Source: Rhizobium sp. L43 (lineage in GTDB: Bacteria; Pseudomonadota; Alphaproteobacteria; Rhizobiales; Rhizobiaceae). From it: 64,000 nt of DNA. Under the pieces are notes generated by a model. That model did no database searches. It saw nothing but the letters and a program-made list of their open reading frames with translations, and was not told the origin of the DNA. Shown in pieces: positions 7,244 to 15,552 of this stretch. Position 1 is the stretch's first letter; each line of letters starts with the position of its first letter. A program made the position numbers and the translations under genes. The DNA is taken from positions 124,001 to 188,000 of the forward strand of contig NZ_NWSQ01000011.1 in the NCBI RefSeq assembly GCF_002531725.1, read 5' to 3'.

Positions 7244-7828
7244 TCAGCCGCTGCTCACGCCGAGGCTCTGGCGAGCATGCAATGCGGGCTCGGATGCGAG
7301 CTTCACGATCAGGTCCGACAGGCTGTTGAGCGAAACGTCGTGTCCCTTGAATGGCTCCCCCTTTCTGGTGAGCTGATAATTGATCTCAGCGTCGTGCGTG
7401 AACCAACCCGGCCGCAGGATGGTATAGTCGAGGTCCGACTGCTCGATCAGCGCGGCAGAATCTCGATAGGGATCGAGGATGCTGCGATATTTCTCGCCGG
7501 GGACTTCGCGGTAGATGCCCATCGAACTGATGAAGATCAGCCGCTTCAGCCCCTCCGCGTGCATGGCGTCGACGATCGACCGTGCCTGGTGAGCCATATC
7601 GCCGGAAAGGTTGGCATAGACGATGTCCTGCTTTGCCATCGCCAGCCGGAGCGCCGCGTTGTCGAGAACATCGCCGTCGACGATCCTCACTCTTTCAGGC
7701 GCCGGGTTGGCAAGACGGTCCGCCCGCCGCAGATAGAGGGTGAGATTGGCGTCCGTCCTGTCGAGGAGCATCCGCGTCGTGTTGCGCGCCAGCTGCCCGT
7801 TGGCACCGAGTATAAGGATGTTGGTCAT
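7244..7828 (-). CDS. NmrA/SDR-type NAD(P)-binding protein
   Basis: A 194-residue atypical SDR: MTNILILGANGQLARNTTRM carries the GxxGxxG-type nucleotide motif, followed by DGDVLD, a segment FISSMGIYREVPGEKY with a YxxxK-like pair, and LRPGWFTHD. Family members act as NAD(P)H-sensing or reductase proteins (NmrA, YwnB, HSCARG-like). The ATG at 7828 starts right at the nucleotide fold. It is the second gene after a SnoaL-fold gene 11 bases upstream, and the two are divergent from the LysR gene. Confidence 0.8.
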   Translation of the reverse strand: MTNILILGANGQLARNTTRMLLDRTDANLTLYLRRADRLANPAPERVRIVDGDVLDNAALRLAMAKQDIVYANLSGDMAHQARSIVDAMHAEGLKRLIFISSMGIYREVPGEKYRSILDPYRDSAALIEQSDLDYTILRPGWFTHDAEINYQLTRKGEPFKGHDVSLNSLSDLIVKLASEPALHARQSLGVSSG

Positions 7829-7839
7829 GCTGATTTCCC

Positions 7840-8223
7840 TCAGTAAGTCGAGGTGAGAAGCTCCACGAGCTTCCACCCGGCGGGTTTGCGAACATAGACT
7901 TCGGTGAAAGCCAGACGATACTGTCCTCGGTGTCCCCCCATGGTCACCGTGAAAACGGCCTTGCCTCGGAGCGTCGCTCGATCGCCCTCGACCGCAACCG
8001 AAGCGCCCCGCGGCTCGATGCGGTTGTAAACAAAGCGGCCGGATCGCAGCTCTTCGATCCACTCTTGCTTCGAAGACACATGCCCGGTGATGTGGACGAA
8101 GTGCAGATCGTCGTCGAAAAGCGCCTCGACCAGATCGATACGGCCGGATGTCTTCCAACGGAATTTGTCCAGCGAGAGGGCGATGATCTCCTCCTCGGCA
8201 CTTGCTGATGCTGCGTGGTTCAT
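7840..8223 (-). CDS. SnoaL-like / DUF4440-type protein
   Basis: A 127-residue NTF2-fold protein: EEIIALSLDKFRWKTSGRID, then FDDDLHFVHITGHVSSKQEW, and beta strands ending YVRKPAGWKLVELLTSTY. This layout fits DUF4440/SnoaL_3 proteins. The start MNHAASAS at 8223 is the first sensible Met. It heads a two-gene minus-strand unit with the NmrA-like gene, transcribed away from the LysR gene, which suggests LysR control. Catalytic role unknown. Confidence 0.75.
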   Translation of the reverse strand: MNHAASASAEEEIIALSLDKFRWKTSGRIDLVEALFDDDLHFVHITGHVSSKQEWIEELRSGRFVYNRIEPRGASVAVEGDRATLRGKAVFTVTMGGHRGQYRLAFTEVYVRKPAGWKLVELLTSTY

Positions 8224-8317
8224 CGAGAACAGCCTTTCTGGTCGAGATGTGCTTGGGCGCTGCCTGCCCCCATCATCTAGTCCATGAGCGAAAAGGCGAT
8301 TAGACTGCAAAATCCGC

Positions 8318-8336
8318 ATTCGGTATTGAGCAGAAT
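8318..8336. promoter_or_regulatory. candidate LysR-type binding site
   Basis: ATTC and GAAT separated by 11 bases, the T-N11-A dyad pattern of LysR-type regulators. It lies 6 bases before the LysR start codon, between LysR and the divergent SnoaL/NmrA unit, where autoregulation and divergent control would be expected. The dyad is short, so chance is possible. Confidence 0.4.
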
Positions 8337-8342
8337 TCAAAA

Positions 8343-9251
8343 ATGTCCCGAGACAGCATCAACGACCTCACTGTTTTCCTGGCGGTCGCCAGAGAACAGA
8401 GCTTCACCAGAGCGGCGGCGAAGCTTGGCGTCTCGCCTTCGGCGCTCAGCCATTCGATGCGGCTGCTCGAGGAGCGGCTCGGCGTGCGGTTGCTGACGAG
8501 AACGACCCGGCGCGTCTCCGTGACCGATGCCGGGGAGCGGTTGCTGCACTCGATCGAGCCGCACTTCGACGGCATCGACACCGCACTGGCGGCTCTCACC
8601 GAACTGCGTGACAAACCCGCAGGGACGGTTCGGATCACCGCCGGCGAGCATCCAACGACGTCGATCCTCTGGCCGGCGATAGAGCGACTTCTTCCGGAAT
8701 ATCCGGATATCAAGTTTGAAATCACGGTGGACGGGGCGCTCACCGATATTGTCGCGGAGCGCTACGATGCGGGAATTCGGCTCGGCGAGCAGTTGAACGG
8801 CGATATGATCGCCGTGCGGATCGGACCTGAGATGAGAATGGTGGTCGTTGGTTCGCCAGACTATTTCGCGCGCCACCCAAAACCGTCGACGCCGCAGGAC
8901 CTGACTGCCCATGCCTGCATCAACATCAGATTGCCGACTTATGGAGGCTATATGGTTTGGGAGTTCGAAAAGGACGGACGGGAGGTTCGTGTCCGTCTCG
9001 ATGGCCCCTTGGCTTTCAATAACACTGAGATGGTGATGAGAGCGGCGCTCGGGGGCGTCGGACTTGCCTACCTGTTCGAGGATCATGCACGAGATGCAAT
9101 CGAGAGCGGGCGGCTTGTCACCGTTCTCGACGACTGGAACCCGCTGTTCGATGGTTACTTCCTCTACTATCCGAGCCGCCGCCAGATGTCTCCGGCCTTC
9201 AGCGTGCTGGTCGACGCGCTGCGATACCGACCATCACGTTCCGATCATTGA
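8343..9251 (+). CDS. LysR family transcriptional regulator
   Basis: A 302-residue LTTR. Residues 1-60 form the winged helix-turn-helix (FTRAAAKLGVSPSALSHSMR, then LEERLGVRLLTRTTRRVSVT). The rest is the periplasmic-binding-type effector domain, with a segment like ERYDAGIRLGEQL common in the subgroup that regulates quinone or xenobiotic reductases. It is divergent from a SnoaL/NmrA unit and followed 113 bases later by an MFS exporter, so both flanks are likely targets. The effector is unknown. Confidence 0.9.
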   Translation: MSRDSINDLTVFLAVAREQSFTRAAAKLGVSPSALSHSMRLLEERLGVRLLTRTTRRVSVTDAGERLLHSIEPHFDGIDTALAALTELRDKPAGTVRITAGEHPTTSILWPAIERLLPEYPDIKFEITVDGALTDIVAERYDAGIRLGEQLNGDMIAVRIGPEMRMVVVGSPDYFARHPKPSTPQDLTAHACINIRLPTYGGYMVWEFEKDGREVRVRLDGPLAFNNTEMVMRAALGGVGLAYLFEDHARDAIESGRLVTVLDDWNPLFDGYFLYYPSRRQMSPAFSVLVDALRYRPSRSDH

Positions 9252-9364
9252 TGAGAATTCCTCAAAAGCGCATGCAGGAATAGCAATCTAATCGGCAGAA
9301 TAGCCGGGTGCTATCTCTCGGGACATCGGCGGCGATCGCCGCAATGACGGTTCCGGAGAGCACC

Positions 9365-10840
9365 ATGAGATCACCCCCACAGGCCAGCCGGCCCTCCAGC
9401 CGAGCGGAAAAACCCTTATCGCACGCGGTCAACAAGACAGCGATCCTGACCATCATCCTCACGAGCTACGTGATGCTCGTGCTCGACACGTCGATCGTGC
9501 TGACGGGGCTTTCGAGCATCCATCGTGAACTTGGCTTTTCCGACCCTGAGCTCGCCTGGGTGCAAAGCGCCTATACCCTCACCTTCGGAGGCTTCCTGCT
9601 TCTGGGTGCAAGAGCCGGCGACATTCTCGGCCGCAAGCGCATGCTCACCATCGGCCTTGCTCTCTTCACCGCGTCTTCGCTCGCCATCGGTCTTTCAGAA
9701 ACGCCGGCCTGGATGATCGGCGCGCGTGCCGTCCAGGGGATTGGCGGCGCCATTCTTGCGCCGGCTACGCTGGCCTTGCTGCAGACGACCTTCGCCGAGG
9801 GGACCGAGCGCACCCGCGCAGTGTCCTACTACAGCGCGGTTGCCGGCATTGCAGCCAGCGTCGGCCTCGTCCTCGGCGGCATATTGGCCGAGTGGCTGTC
9901 GTGGCGTGTGGGCTTCTTCATCAATCTGCCGATTGGCCTCGGCATGATCCTCGCCGCGATCCGTTTCGTTCCCGAGACGGGACGGCAGCCGGGGCGGCTC
10001 GATATTGCCGGAGGCCTGACCTCGACGATCGGCATGGTGGCGCTTGTCTACAGCCTGATCCGTTCGGCGAGCCATGGCTGGCATGACAGCCTGACCATCG
10101 GCCTTATCACGGCCTCCCTATTGCTGCTGGTGGCCTTTGTTGCCATCGAACGGAATGCTCGGCAACCGATCATGCCCTTGCGTCTCTTCGCCAGTCGCGA
10201 ACGCGTCGGGGCCTATTCCTCGCGAATTCTCTTCCTCGGCGGAATGATCGGCTTCTTTTTCTTCACGACGCAGTTCCTGCAGAGTGTTCTCGGATACAGC
10301 GCTGCCGCCACCGGATTGGCTTTCCTGCCCGCGACACTGGTGAACTTTGCCTCCGCGATGGCCGTGCCGCAGCTGACGAAGCGCTTCGGCAACGCCCGCC
10401 TGCTTGCCACGGGTTTTGTCCTCACCCTCATCGGAATGACCTGGCTCAGCCGTGTCTCCGCCGATGCGGATTATCTGCGTGACATCGCCTTGCCGATGGT
10501 CCTGATCGGCTGGGGCCAGGGTTTCGTCCTGAGCCCCCTGACAGCCTCGGGCATATCAGGCGTCTCCGGGGCCGATGCCGGCGCCGCCTCAGGTGTGGTC
10601 AACGTCGCCCACCAGCTCGGCAGTTCCCTTGGTCTTGCGATCCTGGTCGCCGTCACGGCTTTCGGCACCAGCGGCCTGGAAGGTATCCCACTTCTTGCCC
10701 ATCGCGTGACGATGGCGTTGACGGGCTCGGCCGCGATGTTGGCGCTCGCGCTTGTTCTCGTCCTCGTCCTGATCGTCCGGCAGCGCCACCCCGCCTCAGC
10801 CATCGTCCCAGTCGCCGAAGAGTCGGTCGACGTCGCTTGA
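9365..10840 (+). CDS. MFS transporter, DHA2 (14-TM drug:H+ antiporter) family
   Basis: A 491-residue major facilitator protein with about 14 hydrophobic spans. Motif A is GARAGDILGRKRM after span 2, and the D1 motif LVLDTSIV lies in span 1, both typical of DHA2 exporters (EmrB/QacA type). The ATG at 9365 has GGAG 6 bases upstream; a 30-residue polar tail precedes span 1. It follows the LysR gene and is followed 41 bases later by a SnoaL-fold gene. Likely exports a toxic organic compound; substrate unknown. Confidence 0.88.
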   Translation: MRSPPQASRPSSRAEKPLSHAVNKTAILTIILTSYVMLVLDTSIVLTGLSSIHRELGFSDPELAWVQSAYTLTFGGFLLLGARAGDILGRKRMLTIGLALFTASSLAIGLSETPAWMIGARAVQGIGGAILAPATLALLQTTFAEGTERTRAVSYYSAVAGIAASVGLVLGGILAEWLSWRVGFFINLPIGLGMILAAIRFVPETGRQPGRLDIAGGLTSTIGMVALVYSLIRSASHGWHDSLTIGLITASLLLLVAFVAIERNARQPIMPLRLFASRERVGAYSSRILFLGGMIGFFFFTTQFLQSVLGYSAAATGLAFLPATLVNFASAMAVPQLTKRFGNARLLATGFVLTLIGMTWLSRVSADADYLRDIALPMVLIGWGQGFVLSPLTASGISGVSGADAGAASGVVNVAHQLGSSLGLAILVAVTAFGTSGLEGIPLLAHRVTMALTGSAAMLALALVLVLVLIVRQRHPASAIVPVAEESVDVA

Positions 10841-10881
10841 AGCGCAACCCTGCCCATCCGTCCCAGCTCAAGGAGATTTCC

Positions 10882-11346
10882 ATGCAAGACAATACTCTGG
10901 AACAACGCATCCAGACACTCGAAGACAGGGTCGCCCTTAAAGCACTCGTCGATACTTTCGCCAATCTCGCGGACCAGAAAGATTTGGCCACTCAGTCCCT
11001 GCTGTTTGCCGAAGACGCTGTCGTCGACACCTACTTTGAAGGACAGCTTTTTGCGTCGCTCAAGGGTCGCAAGGAGATTCAGGAGACCTTCACCGGCTTC
11101 ATGGCCAATTTCGAGACGGCCTACCATATCAATGGTCAGCATACCGCCGAAATTGACGGAGACCGCGCAACGGCAGTGCATTACTGCCTGGTTGTCCTCG
11201 TCAATACAGTCGATGGCAAAAAGATGAGGAATACCAACGGCGTCTATTACAATGACGAGTATGTGCGCCAGGGCGGTCAGTGGCTGATCTCGAAGCGCAC
11301 TTCGCATTTCACATGGCGTGACACTATGGAGATGGTGGCCGGTTGA
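10882..11346 (+). CDS. SnoaL-like / NTF2-fold protein
   Basis: A 154-residue SnoaL_4-type protein: a coiled N-terminal helix (LEQRIQTLEDRVALKALVDT), then LFAEDAVVDTYFEG, a central HTAEIDGDRATAVHYCLV strand pair and a C-terminal GGQWLISKRTSHF strand pair. AAGGAG lies 6 bases before the ATG. It is probably cotranscribed with the MFS exporter just upstream. It is the third NTF2-fold gene of the block, and not a close copy of the other two by eye. Function unknown. Confidence 0.78.
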   Translation: MQDNTLEQRIQTLEDRVALKALVDTFANLADQKDLATQSLLFAEDAVVDTYFEGQLFASLKGRKEIQETFTGFMANFETAYHINGQHTAEIDGDRATAVHYCLVVLVNTVDGKKMRNTNGVYYNDEYVRQGGQWLISKRTSHFTWRDTMEMVAG

Positions 11347-11393
11347 CCGAGGCCTGAGACGCCGCTCGAGTCCCGCCGAAGACTCACACAATC

Positions 11394-11424
11394 GAAAAGG
11401 GGCGCCCGAACGGCCGCCCCTTCA
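11394..11424 (-). terminator. rho-independent terminator for the peroxiredoxin gene
   Basis: Stem AAGGGGCG / CGCCCCTT (11397-11404 and 11415-11422), read on the minus strand and followed by TTTTCG. It lies 20 bases after the peroxiredoxin stop codon, between convergent genes, and may serve both. It shares the flank CACACAATCGAAAAGGG with the hairpin at 4546. Confidence 0.65.
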
Positions 11425-11442
11425 TCCATTGGCAATGAACGC

Positions 11443-11928
11443 TCAGAGCTGCTCCAACATCGCGGCAGCGCCCGAGACGGTGGCCTGGCCGGGGCTTTCC
11501 TCGACGTTGAGAGCTTTCACCACCCCGTCTTCCACCAGCATCGAATAGCGCTTGGAGCGGAGGCCGAGGCCGCCGGCGGAGAGGTCGGCGTCGAGACCGA
11601 CGGCCTTGGTGAAGCCGGCGTCCCAATCGGCGAGGAAGTGGATCTTGCCGAAGCCGCCGGAGGATTGCGCCCAGGCGCCCATCACATGCCAGTCGTTGAC
11701 TGATACAACAGCGATGTCGTCGACGCCCTTGCCGAGGATGGTGTCGCGGTTTTCGAGATAACCCGGCAGGTGGTTCAGCGAGCAGGTGGGCGTAAAGGCG
11801 CCGGGCACGGCAAAGAGCACTACGCGCTTGCCGGCAAAGAGCTGCTCGGTGGTGATTTCGACCGGGCCGTCGGCGGTCTTTTCCTTGAAGGTGGCGGCAG
11901 GAAGCTTGTCGCCGATCGCGATGGTCAT
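11443..11928 (-). CDS. peroxiredoxin, Prx5 type
   Basis: A 161-residue thiol peroxidase of the Prx5/AhpE-like redoxin group. The peroxidatic cysteine is C49 in PGAFTPTCS, with the catalytic Thr/Pro of PxxxTxxC around it. It is the only cysteine, so the enzyme works as a 1-Cys type and needs an external thiol or glutaredoxin. GGAG lies 6 bases before the ATG at 11928. It reduces hydrogen peroxide and alkyl hydroperoxides in the cytoplasm. The gene stands alone with its own terminator. Confidence 0.9.
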   Translation of the reverse strand: MTIAIGDKLPAATFKEKTADGPVEITTEQLFAGKRVVLFAVPGAFTPTCSLNHLPGYLENRDTILGKGVDDIAVVSVNDWHVMGAWAQSSGGFGKIHFLADWDAGFTKAVGLDADLSAGGLGLRSKRYSMLVEDGVVKALNVEESPGQATVSGAAAMLEQL

Positions 11929-12021
11929 GGTCTTCTCCTTTGAGTTCCGGCTTTGGGGGTTATGCGGGTTCCAGCTTGGCGGCGGGCGCCGCAAGGGATC
12001 TGCGGCGACTATAAGAGCCGG

Positions 12022-12873
12022 TCATTCAAAGGCAAGTGTGGTCTCCATCGCCCGCGCGCCGTCGATAACAAGCAGGCCCCAGCGTTTGCCTGAAATGGCG
12101 TAATTCTCCGGCAGCTTGCCGATAGCGATATCGACCTTGAAAGTGGCGCCGTCGCGTTTGCCGCCGATCTGCTTGGTGAAGGCATGGCCGCTCGGCCCGG
12201 TGACGATGATATCGGGCGCGGCCTTAGCCTCGCCTTTCCCCTCGCCCGGCAAAACCAGCGTCAGCGACAGCACCTTCCCATCAGGTGACATTGCATGCGC
12301 CGTCACGTCGAAATCGGCCGATGGCGGCTTCGGCAGGCTCGCATCAGCCGCCTGGAGGATCGCCTCCTCCTGCGGGTGCGACTGGATGGCGGGGCCGAGC
12401 TTCAGCTGAAAATTCGCCTGGAAGGGGATGCAGATATCCCTGCAGATGCCGATGAAGGCGGCAGCGTCGATCTCGACTGGCCCCTTGCCTGCCGCCGTCA
12501 ACGAAAGCGGCAGCGTCACCGGCGCGTCATAGGCGATATCCTCGATCGCGCCGTTGAAAAAATGCTTGGGAACGGGATAGGCGATGGCATCGAGCGAAAC
12601 ACCGCTGCCCGCCGCGATGGTGACTTGGGGCGGAATGCCATTGCCGCCGGGCTCTTTCCAATAGGTGATCCAGCCGGGTTTCGGCTCGATCTGCAGCGCG
12701 GCGCGGATTTTGCCGCCGGCATCGGGCGCCAGCGCCACCAGGCGCATGCGGCCGCCCTCATTGTCCGCCCAGGCGCTCATTTCCGCATGGACGGAACAAA
12801 GCGGGACAAGGGCTGCGGCCATCGAAAAGACCGCAATGAAAAGCCGACGCGGGACTGAGGAAATAATCATCAT
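12022..12873 (-). CDS. DsbD-alpha-like periplasmic thiol protein
   Basis: A 283-residue exported protein (signal peptide to about residue 30, SVHA). It contains a single DsbD N-terminal-type immunoglobulin fold, with GWITYWKEPGGNG and the redox pair C144-x3-C148 in GICRDICIPF. There is no transmembrane reductase part and no thioredoxin domain, so it is only the alpha-like module of DsbD. It may pass electrons to periplasmic targets from a separate CcdA/DsbD protein. The start (12873 or 12870) is ambiguous because two ATGs are adjacent. It is divergent from the yqgE-like gene. Confidence 0.78.
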   Translation of the reverse strand: MMIISSVPRRLFIAVFSMAAALVPLCSVHAEMSAWADNEGGRMRLVALAPDAGGKIRAALQIEPKPGWITYWKEPGGNGIPPQVTIAAGSGVSLDAIAYPVPKHFFNGAIEDIAYDAPVTLPLSLTAAGKGPVEIDAAAFIGICRDICIPFQANFQLKLGPAIQSHPQEEAILQAADASLPKPPSADFDVTAHAMSPDGKVLSLTLVLPGEGKGEAKAAPDIIVTGPSGHAFTKQIGGKRDGATFKVDIAIGKLPENYAISGKRWGLLVIDGARAMETTLAFE

Positions 12874-13013
12874 GGAACAACGGTTTACCGAAACTGGGGT
12901 TTGGCCGCCAGCAGTCGCGGCGATCTAAATCTTCATTTTCAGTTGATTGATGTGTGACATTGGCCCATGTTTCTCTTGTCAAGGCCTCGGTGCGGCTGGC
13001 AGCAGGAGGAACG

Positions 13014-13619
13014 ATGTCCTTATCGACGCTGAAGAACAGACGGGAACGTGGCTTCTTCGATGGCCAGTTCCTGATCGCGATGCCCGGCATCGAAGACCGC
13101 AACTTTGCCCGCACGGTGATCTATATCTGCGCGCATTCGGATGCCGGCGCCATGGGCTTCGTCATCAACCGGCCGCAGAGCCTGACCTTCACCGATGTGC
13201 TGCTGCATCTCGATATGATCAAGCAGGAAGATTCGATCGTGCTGCCGCAAAGGGCGCGCGACTTCCCGATCCAGACCGGCGGCCCGGTGGAAAGCGGCCG
13301 CGGCTTCGTGCTGCATTCGGACGATTATTCCAGCGACTCCTCGATCCCCGTCAGCGACGATATCTGCCTGACGGCAACACTCGACATCGTGCGCGCCATC
13401 TCCAAGGGCAATGGCCCGACGCGGGCGACCATGCTGCTCGGCTATTCCTCCTGGTCGGCCGGCCAGCTCGAAAACGAGGTCGTCAACAATGGCTGGCTCA
13501 CCTGCCCGGCCAATGAGGAACTGATCTTCGACCGCAGCCTCGACGACAAATACGAACGGGCGCTCGCCGGCATGGGCGTGACCGCCGCCATGCTTTCGGC
13601 CGAAGCCGGGCATGCCTGA
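13014..13619 (+). CDS. YqgE/AlgH family protein
   Basis: A 201-residue UPF0301 protein: FDGQFLIAMPGIEDRNFART at the N-terminus, GAMGFVINRP, and QTGGPVESGRGFVLHS, all hallmarks of the family. AGGAGG lies just ahead of the ATG. The family is widespread and structurally known but has no settled activity; in Pseudomonas the relative AlgH was linked to alginate regulation. It stands alone between the divergent DsbD-alpha-like gene and a CsbD gene. Confidence 0.9.
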   Translation: MSLSTLKNRRERGFFDGQFLIAMPGIEDRNFARTVIYICAHSDAGAMGFVINRPQSLTFTDVLLHLDMIKQEDSIVLPQRARDFPIQTGGPVESGRGFVLHSDDYSSDSSIPVSDDICLTATLDIVRAISKGNGPTRATMLLGYSSWSAGQLENEVVNNGWLTCPANEELIFDRSLDDKYERALAGMGVTAAMLSAEAGHA

Positions 13620-13747
13620 GACGCAGTTGGCCTGAGGTGGCTCGCCTGAGCGATTGGCCTAAGCCAGCGGGAACGAATAGCCGCAAGTGACGTTTCATTT
13701 CGGCAAGTATGGACAAGAGGCCCATGCTGACCAAGGAGACATCACAT

Positions 13748-13939
13748 ATGGGTAGCACCAGCGACAAGATTTCCGGTAAGGCCAACGAAATTGCCGGCAA
13801 GACCAAGCAGGCCGTCGGCAAGGCCACGGACGATCGCGAAATGCAGGCCAAAGGCGCCGTTCAGGAAGCCAAAGGCAAGGGACAGGTCGCGACCGGTAAG
13901 GTCAAGGACAAGCTCAAGGGCGCCGTCGACCGGCTCTGA
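13748..13939 (+). CDS. CsbD family stress protein
   Basis: A 63-residue, Lys/Ala/Gly-rich helical protein: SDKISGKANEIAGKTKQAVG repeats the K-x-x-G/A spacing typical of CsbD, a general-stress protein family first known from Bacillus. AAGGAG lies about 9 bases before the ATG at 13748. An upstream in-frame ATG would add 13 residues, which cover the ribosome site and are unlikely. Usually induced by stress; role unclear. Confidence 0.85.
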   Translation: MGSTSDKISGKANEIAGKTKQAVGKATDDREMQAKGAVQEAKGKGQVATGKVKDKLKGAVDRL

Positions 13940-14029
13940 GCCAGAAGCTCATCCGTCATGCACCATGCCTGCTGCGCTCTCGCGCGGCAGGCATTTTTAA
14001 TCCGCTCCCAACGCTCTGCAGAGATAACG

Positions 14030-15106
14030 ATGAAGCTTTTCGCCTGCGACAATTGCGATCAGGTCGTCCACTTCGACAACCGGCAATGCGTGCGCTGCAA
14101 CCATCGCCTCGGCTTCCTGCCCGGCGATCTCGCCATGCATGCGCTGGAACCGCGCGATGAGGCGCTCTGGCAGCTGGTTTCCGATCCCGACCGCGAGGTG
14201 CGTTTCTGCGCCAATGCCGGCCTCGATATCTGCAATTGGCTGGTGGACGGCGAAAGCGGGAGCGAATTCTGCGTCGCCTGCCGCCATAACCGGCTGGTTC
14301 CCAATACCGATACCCAGAACGGCATCGACCGCTGGCGGCGCATCAGCCAGGCGCAGCGTCATCTCTTCTATTCGCTCTTGCGCTGGAGGCTGCCGCATCC
14401 CGACCGGGCGCAAGACCCGCAGGGCGGCCTCGTCTTCGATTTCCTCGAGGATTCCCTACAGAGCAACGGCTATGTCGTTCCTGCCATGACCGGCCACGAG
14501 GAAGGCCTGATCACCATCCGCGCCGCCGAGGCCGACGATGCGACGCGCGAACAGGCGCGCAGTTCGATGAACGAACCCTATCGCACGCTGCTCGGCCATT
14601 TCCGTCACGAGACCGGCCATTTCATCTGGAACAAGCTGGTGCGCGATCAGAATGGCCTCACGGATTTCCGCACCGTCTTCGGCGACGAACGGCAGGATTA
14701 TGCCGCCGCCCTGCAAAGCCATTATGCCGGCGGCGCGCCCTTGGGCTGGCAGGATAATTTCATCAGCGCCTATGCGGCATCGCACCCCTGGGAGGATTTC
14801 GCCGAATGTTTCGCCCATTACCTCCATATCGTCGACACGCTGGAAACGGCCCGCGCGTTCGGCATCGCCATCGATCCGCGCGGCCATGAGGAGATATCGG
14901 GCGAGGTCGATTTCCTCCCTTACCGGGCCAGAAGCGCCGAACAGCTGGTCAGCGCCTGGGTGCCGCTCAGCATCGCCATCAACGCCATCCAGCGCAGCAT
15001 GGGCCAGCCGGACTCCTACCCCTTCGTGCTCTCCTCGCCCGTCGTCACCAAGCTCGAATATCTGCACCGGCTGATCCAGGGTGCGGCGACGACGCGGCAG
15101 CAATAG
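14030..15106 (+). CDS. zinc-ribbon putative metallopeptidase (Zn_peptidase_2 type)
   Basis: A 358-residue cytoplasmic protein. The N-terminus has a zinc ribbon (CDNCDQ and CVRCNH pairs within residues 5-25), followed by a second Cys cluster (RFCANAG, CNW, CVACRHN). A catalytic-looking HExxH lies in HFRHETGHFIW near residue 205, with downstream acidic and His residues (WEDFAECFAHYLH). This matches the putative zinc-binding metallopeptidase family found in alphaproteobacteria. The substrate is unknown. The start is the ATG at 14030, directly before the ribbon. It is followed by repeat-filled intergenic DNA. Confidence 0.8.
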   Translation: MKLFACDNCDQVVHFDNRQCVRCNHRLGFLPGDLAMHALEPRDEALWQLVSDPDREVRFCANAGLDICNWLVDGESGSEFCVACRHNRLVPNTDTQNGIDRWRRISQAQRHLFYSLLRWRLPHPDRAQDPQGGLVFDFLEDSLQSNGYVVPAMTGHEEGLITIRAAEADDATREQARSSMNEPYRTLLGHFRHETGHFIWNKLVRDQNGLTDFRTVFGDERQDYAAALQSHYAGGAPLGWQDNFISAYAASHPWEDFAECFAHYLHIVDTLETARAFGIAIDPRGHEEISGEVDFLPYRARSAEQLVSAWVPLSIAINAIQRSMGQPDSYPFVLSSPVVTKLEYLHRLIQGAATTRQQ

Positions 15107-15157
15107 GCGGCTTGAAGAGCTGCTGTCGCTATCATGAGGCGCCACAGTATCTCCTCC

Positions 15158-15291
15158 CTCATTCCTGTGCTCGTCACAGGAATCCAGCCACCGCGCGTCC
15201 GCGCGGTGAATGACTCATTTGACGGCAAGGAGTTTCTGGCGTCCAAGGACTTGGACGCACTGGATTCCTGTGACGAGCACAGGAATGACGG
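15158..15291. repeat. rhizobial palindromic repeat, family B
   Basis: Inverted element with outer arms CTCATTCCTGTGCTCGTCAC and its complement (GTGACGAGCACAGGAATGA), and inner palindromes CCGCGCG/CGCGCGG and TCCAAG/CTTGGA. Sister copies lie at 18073-18220 and 42543-42678. With the family A copy that follows, it fills the 445-base gap between the peptidase and rnhA; no gene is seen there. Confidence 0.85.
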
Positions 15292-15397
15292 AGCAAGAGG
15301 AGCGATAATCCTGCCCATCGTCGGCTCTCCGAAGCCCGGTCGGTTGGCGGCAAGCGTTACGGCGGCGGAGAGTTTGGCGAGAACGCCACCCCAATCT

Positions 15398-15484
15398 CCG
15401 TCATCCTCGGCCTTGAGCCGAGGATCTATGCCCGATGCCGATGGACACCAGCGTGGATCCTCGGGTCAAGCCCGAGGATGACGG
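15398..15484. repeat. rhizobial palindromic repeat, family A
   Basis: Two hairpins (ATCCTCGGCC/ GAGCCGAGGAT and ATCCTCGGG/CCCGAGGAT) bounded by CCGTCAT and ATGACGG, located just downstream of rnhA. Same family as 4627-4713. Confidence 0.85.
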
Positions 15485-15552
15485 AGGGTGGGGTGGGCGG
15501 AAGGCAATTCACGCAAGCGGGCTTTTCCCGACGAATGCGTGAGGCTGCACAC

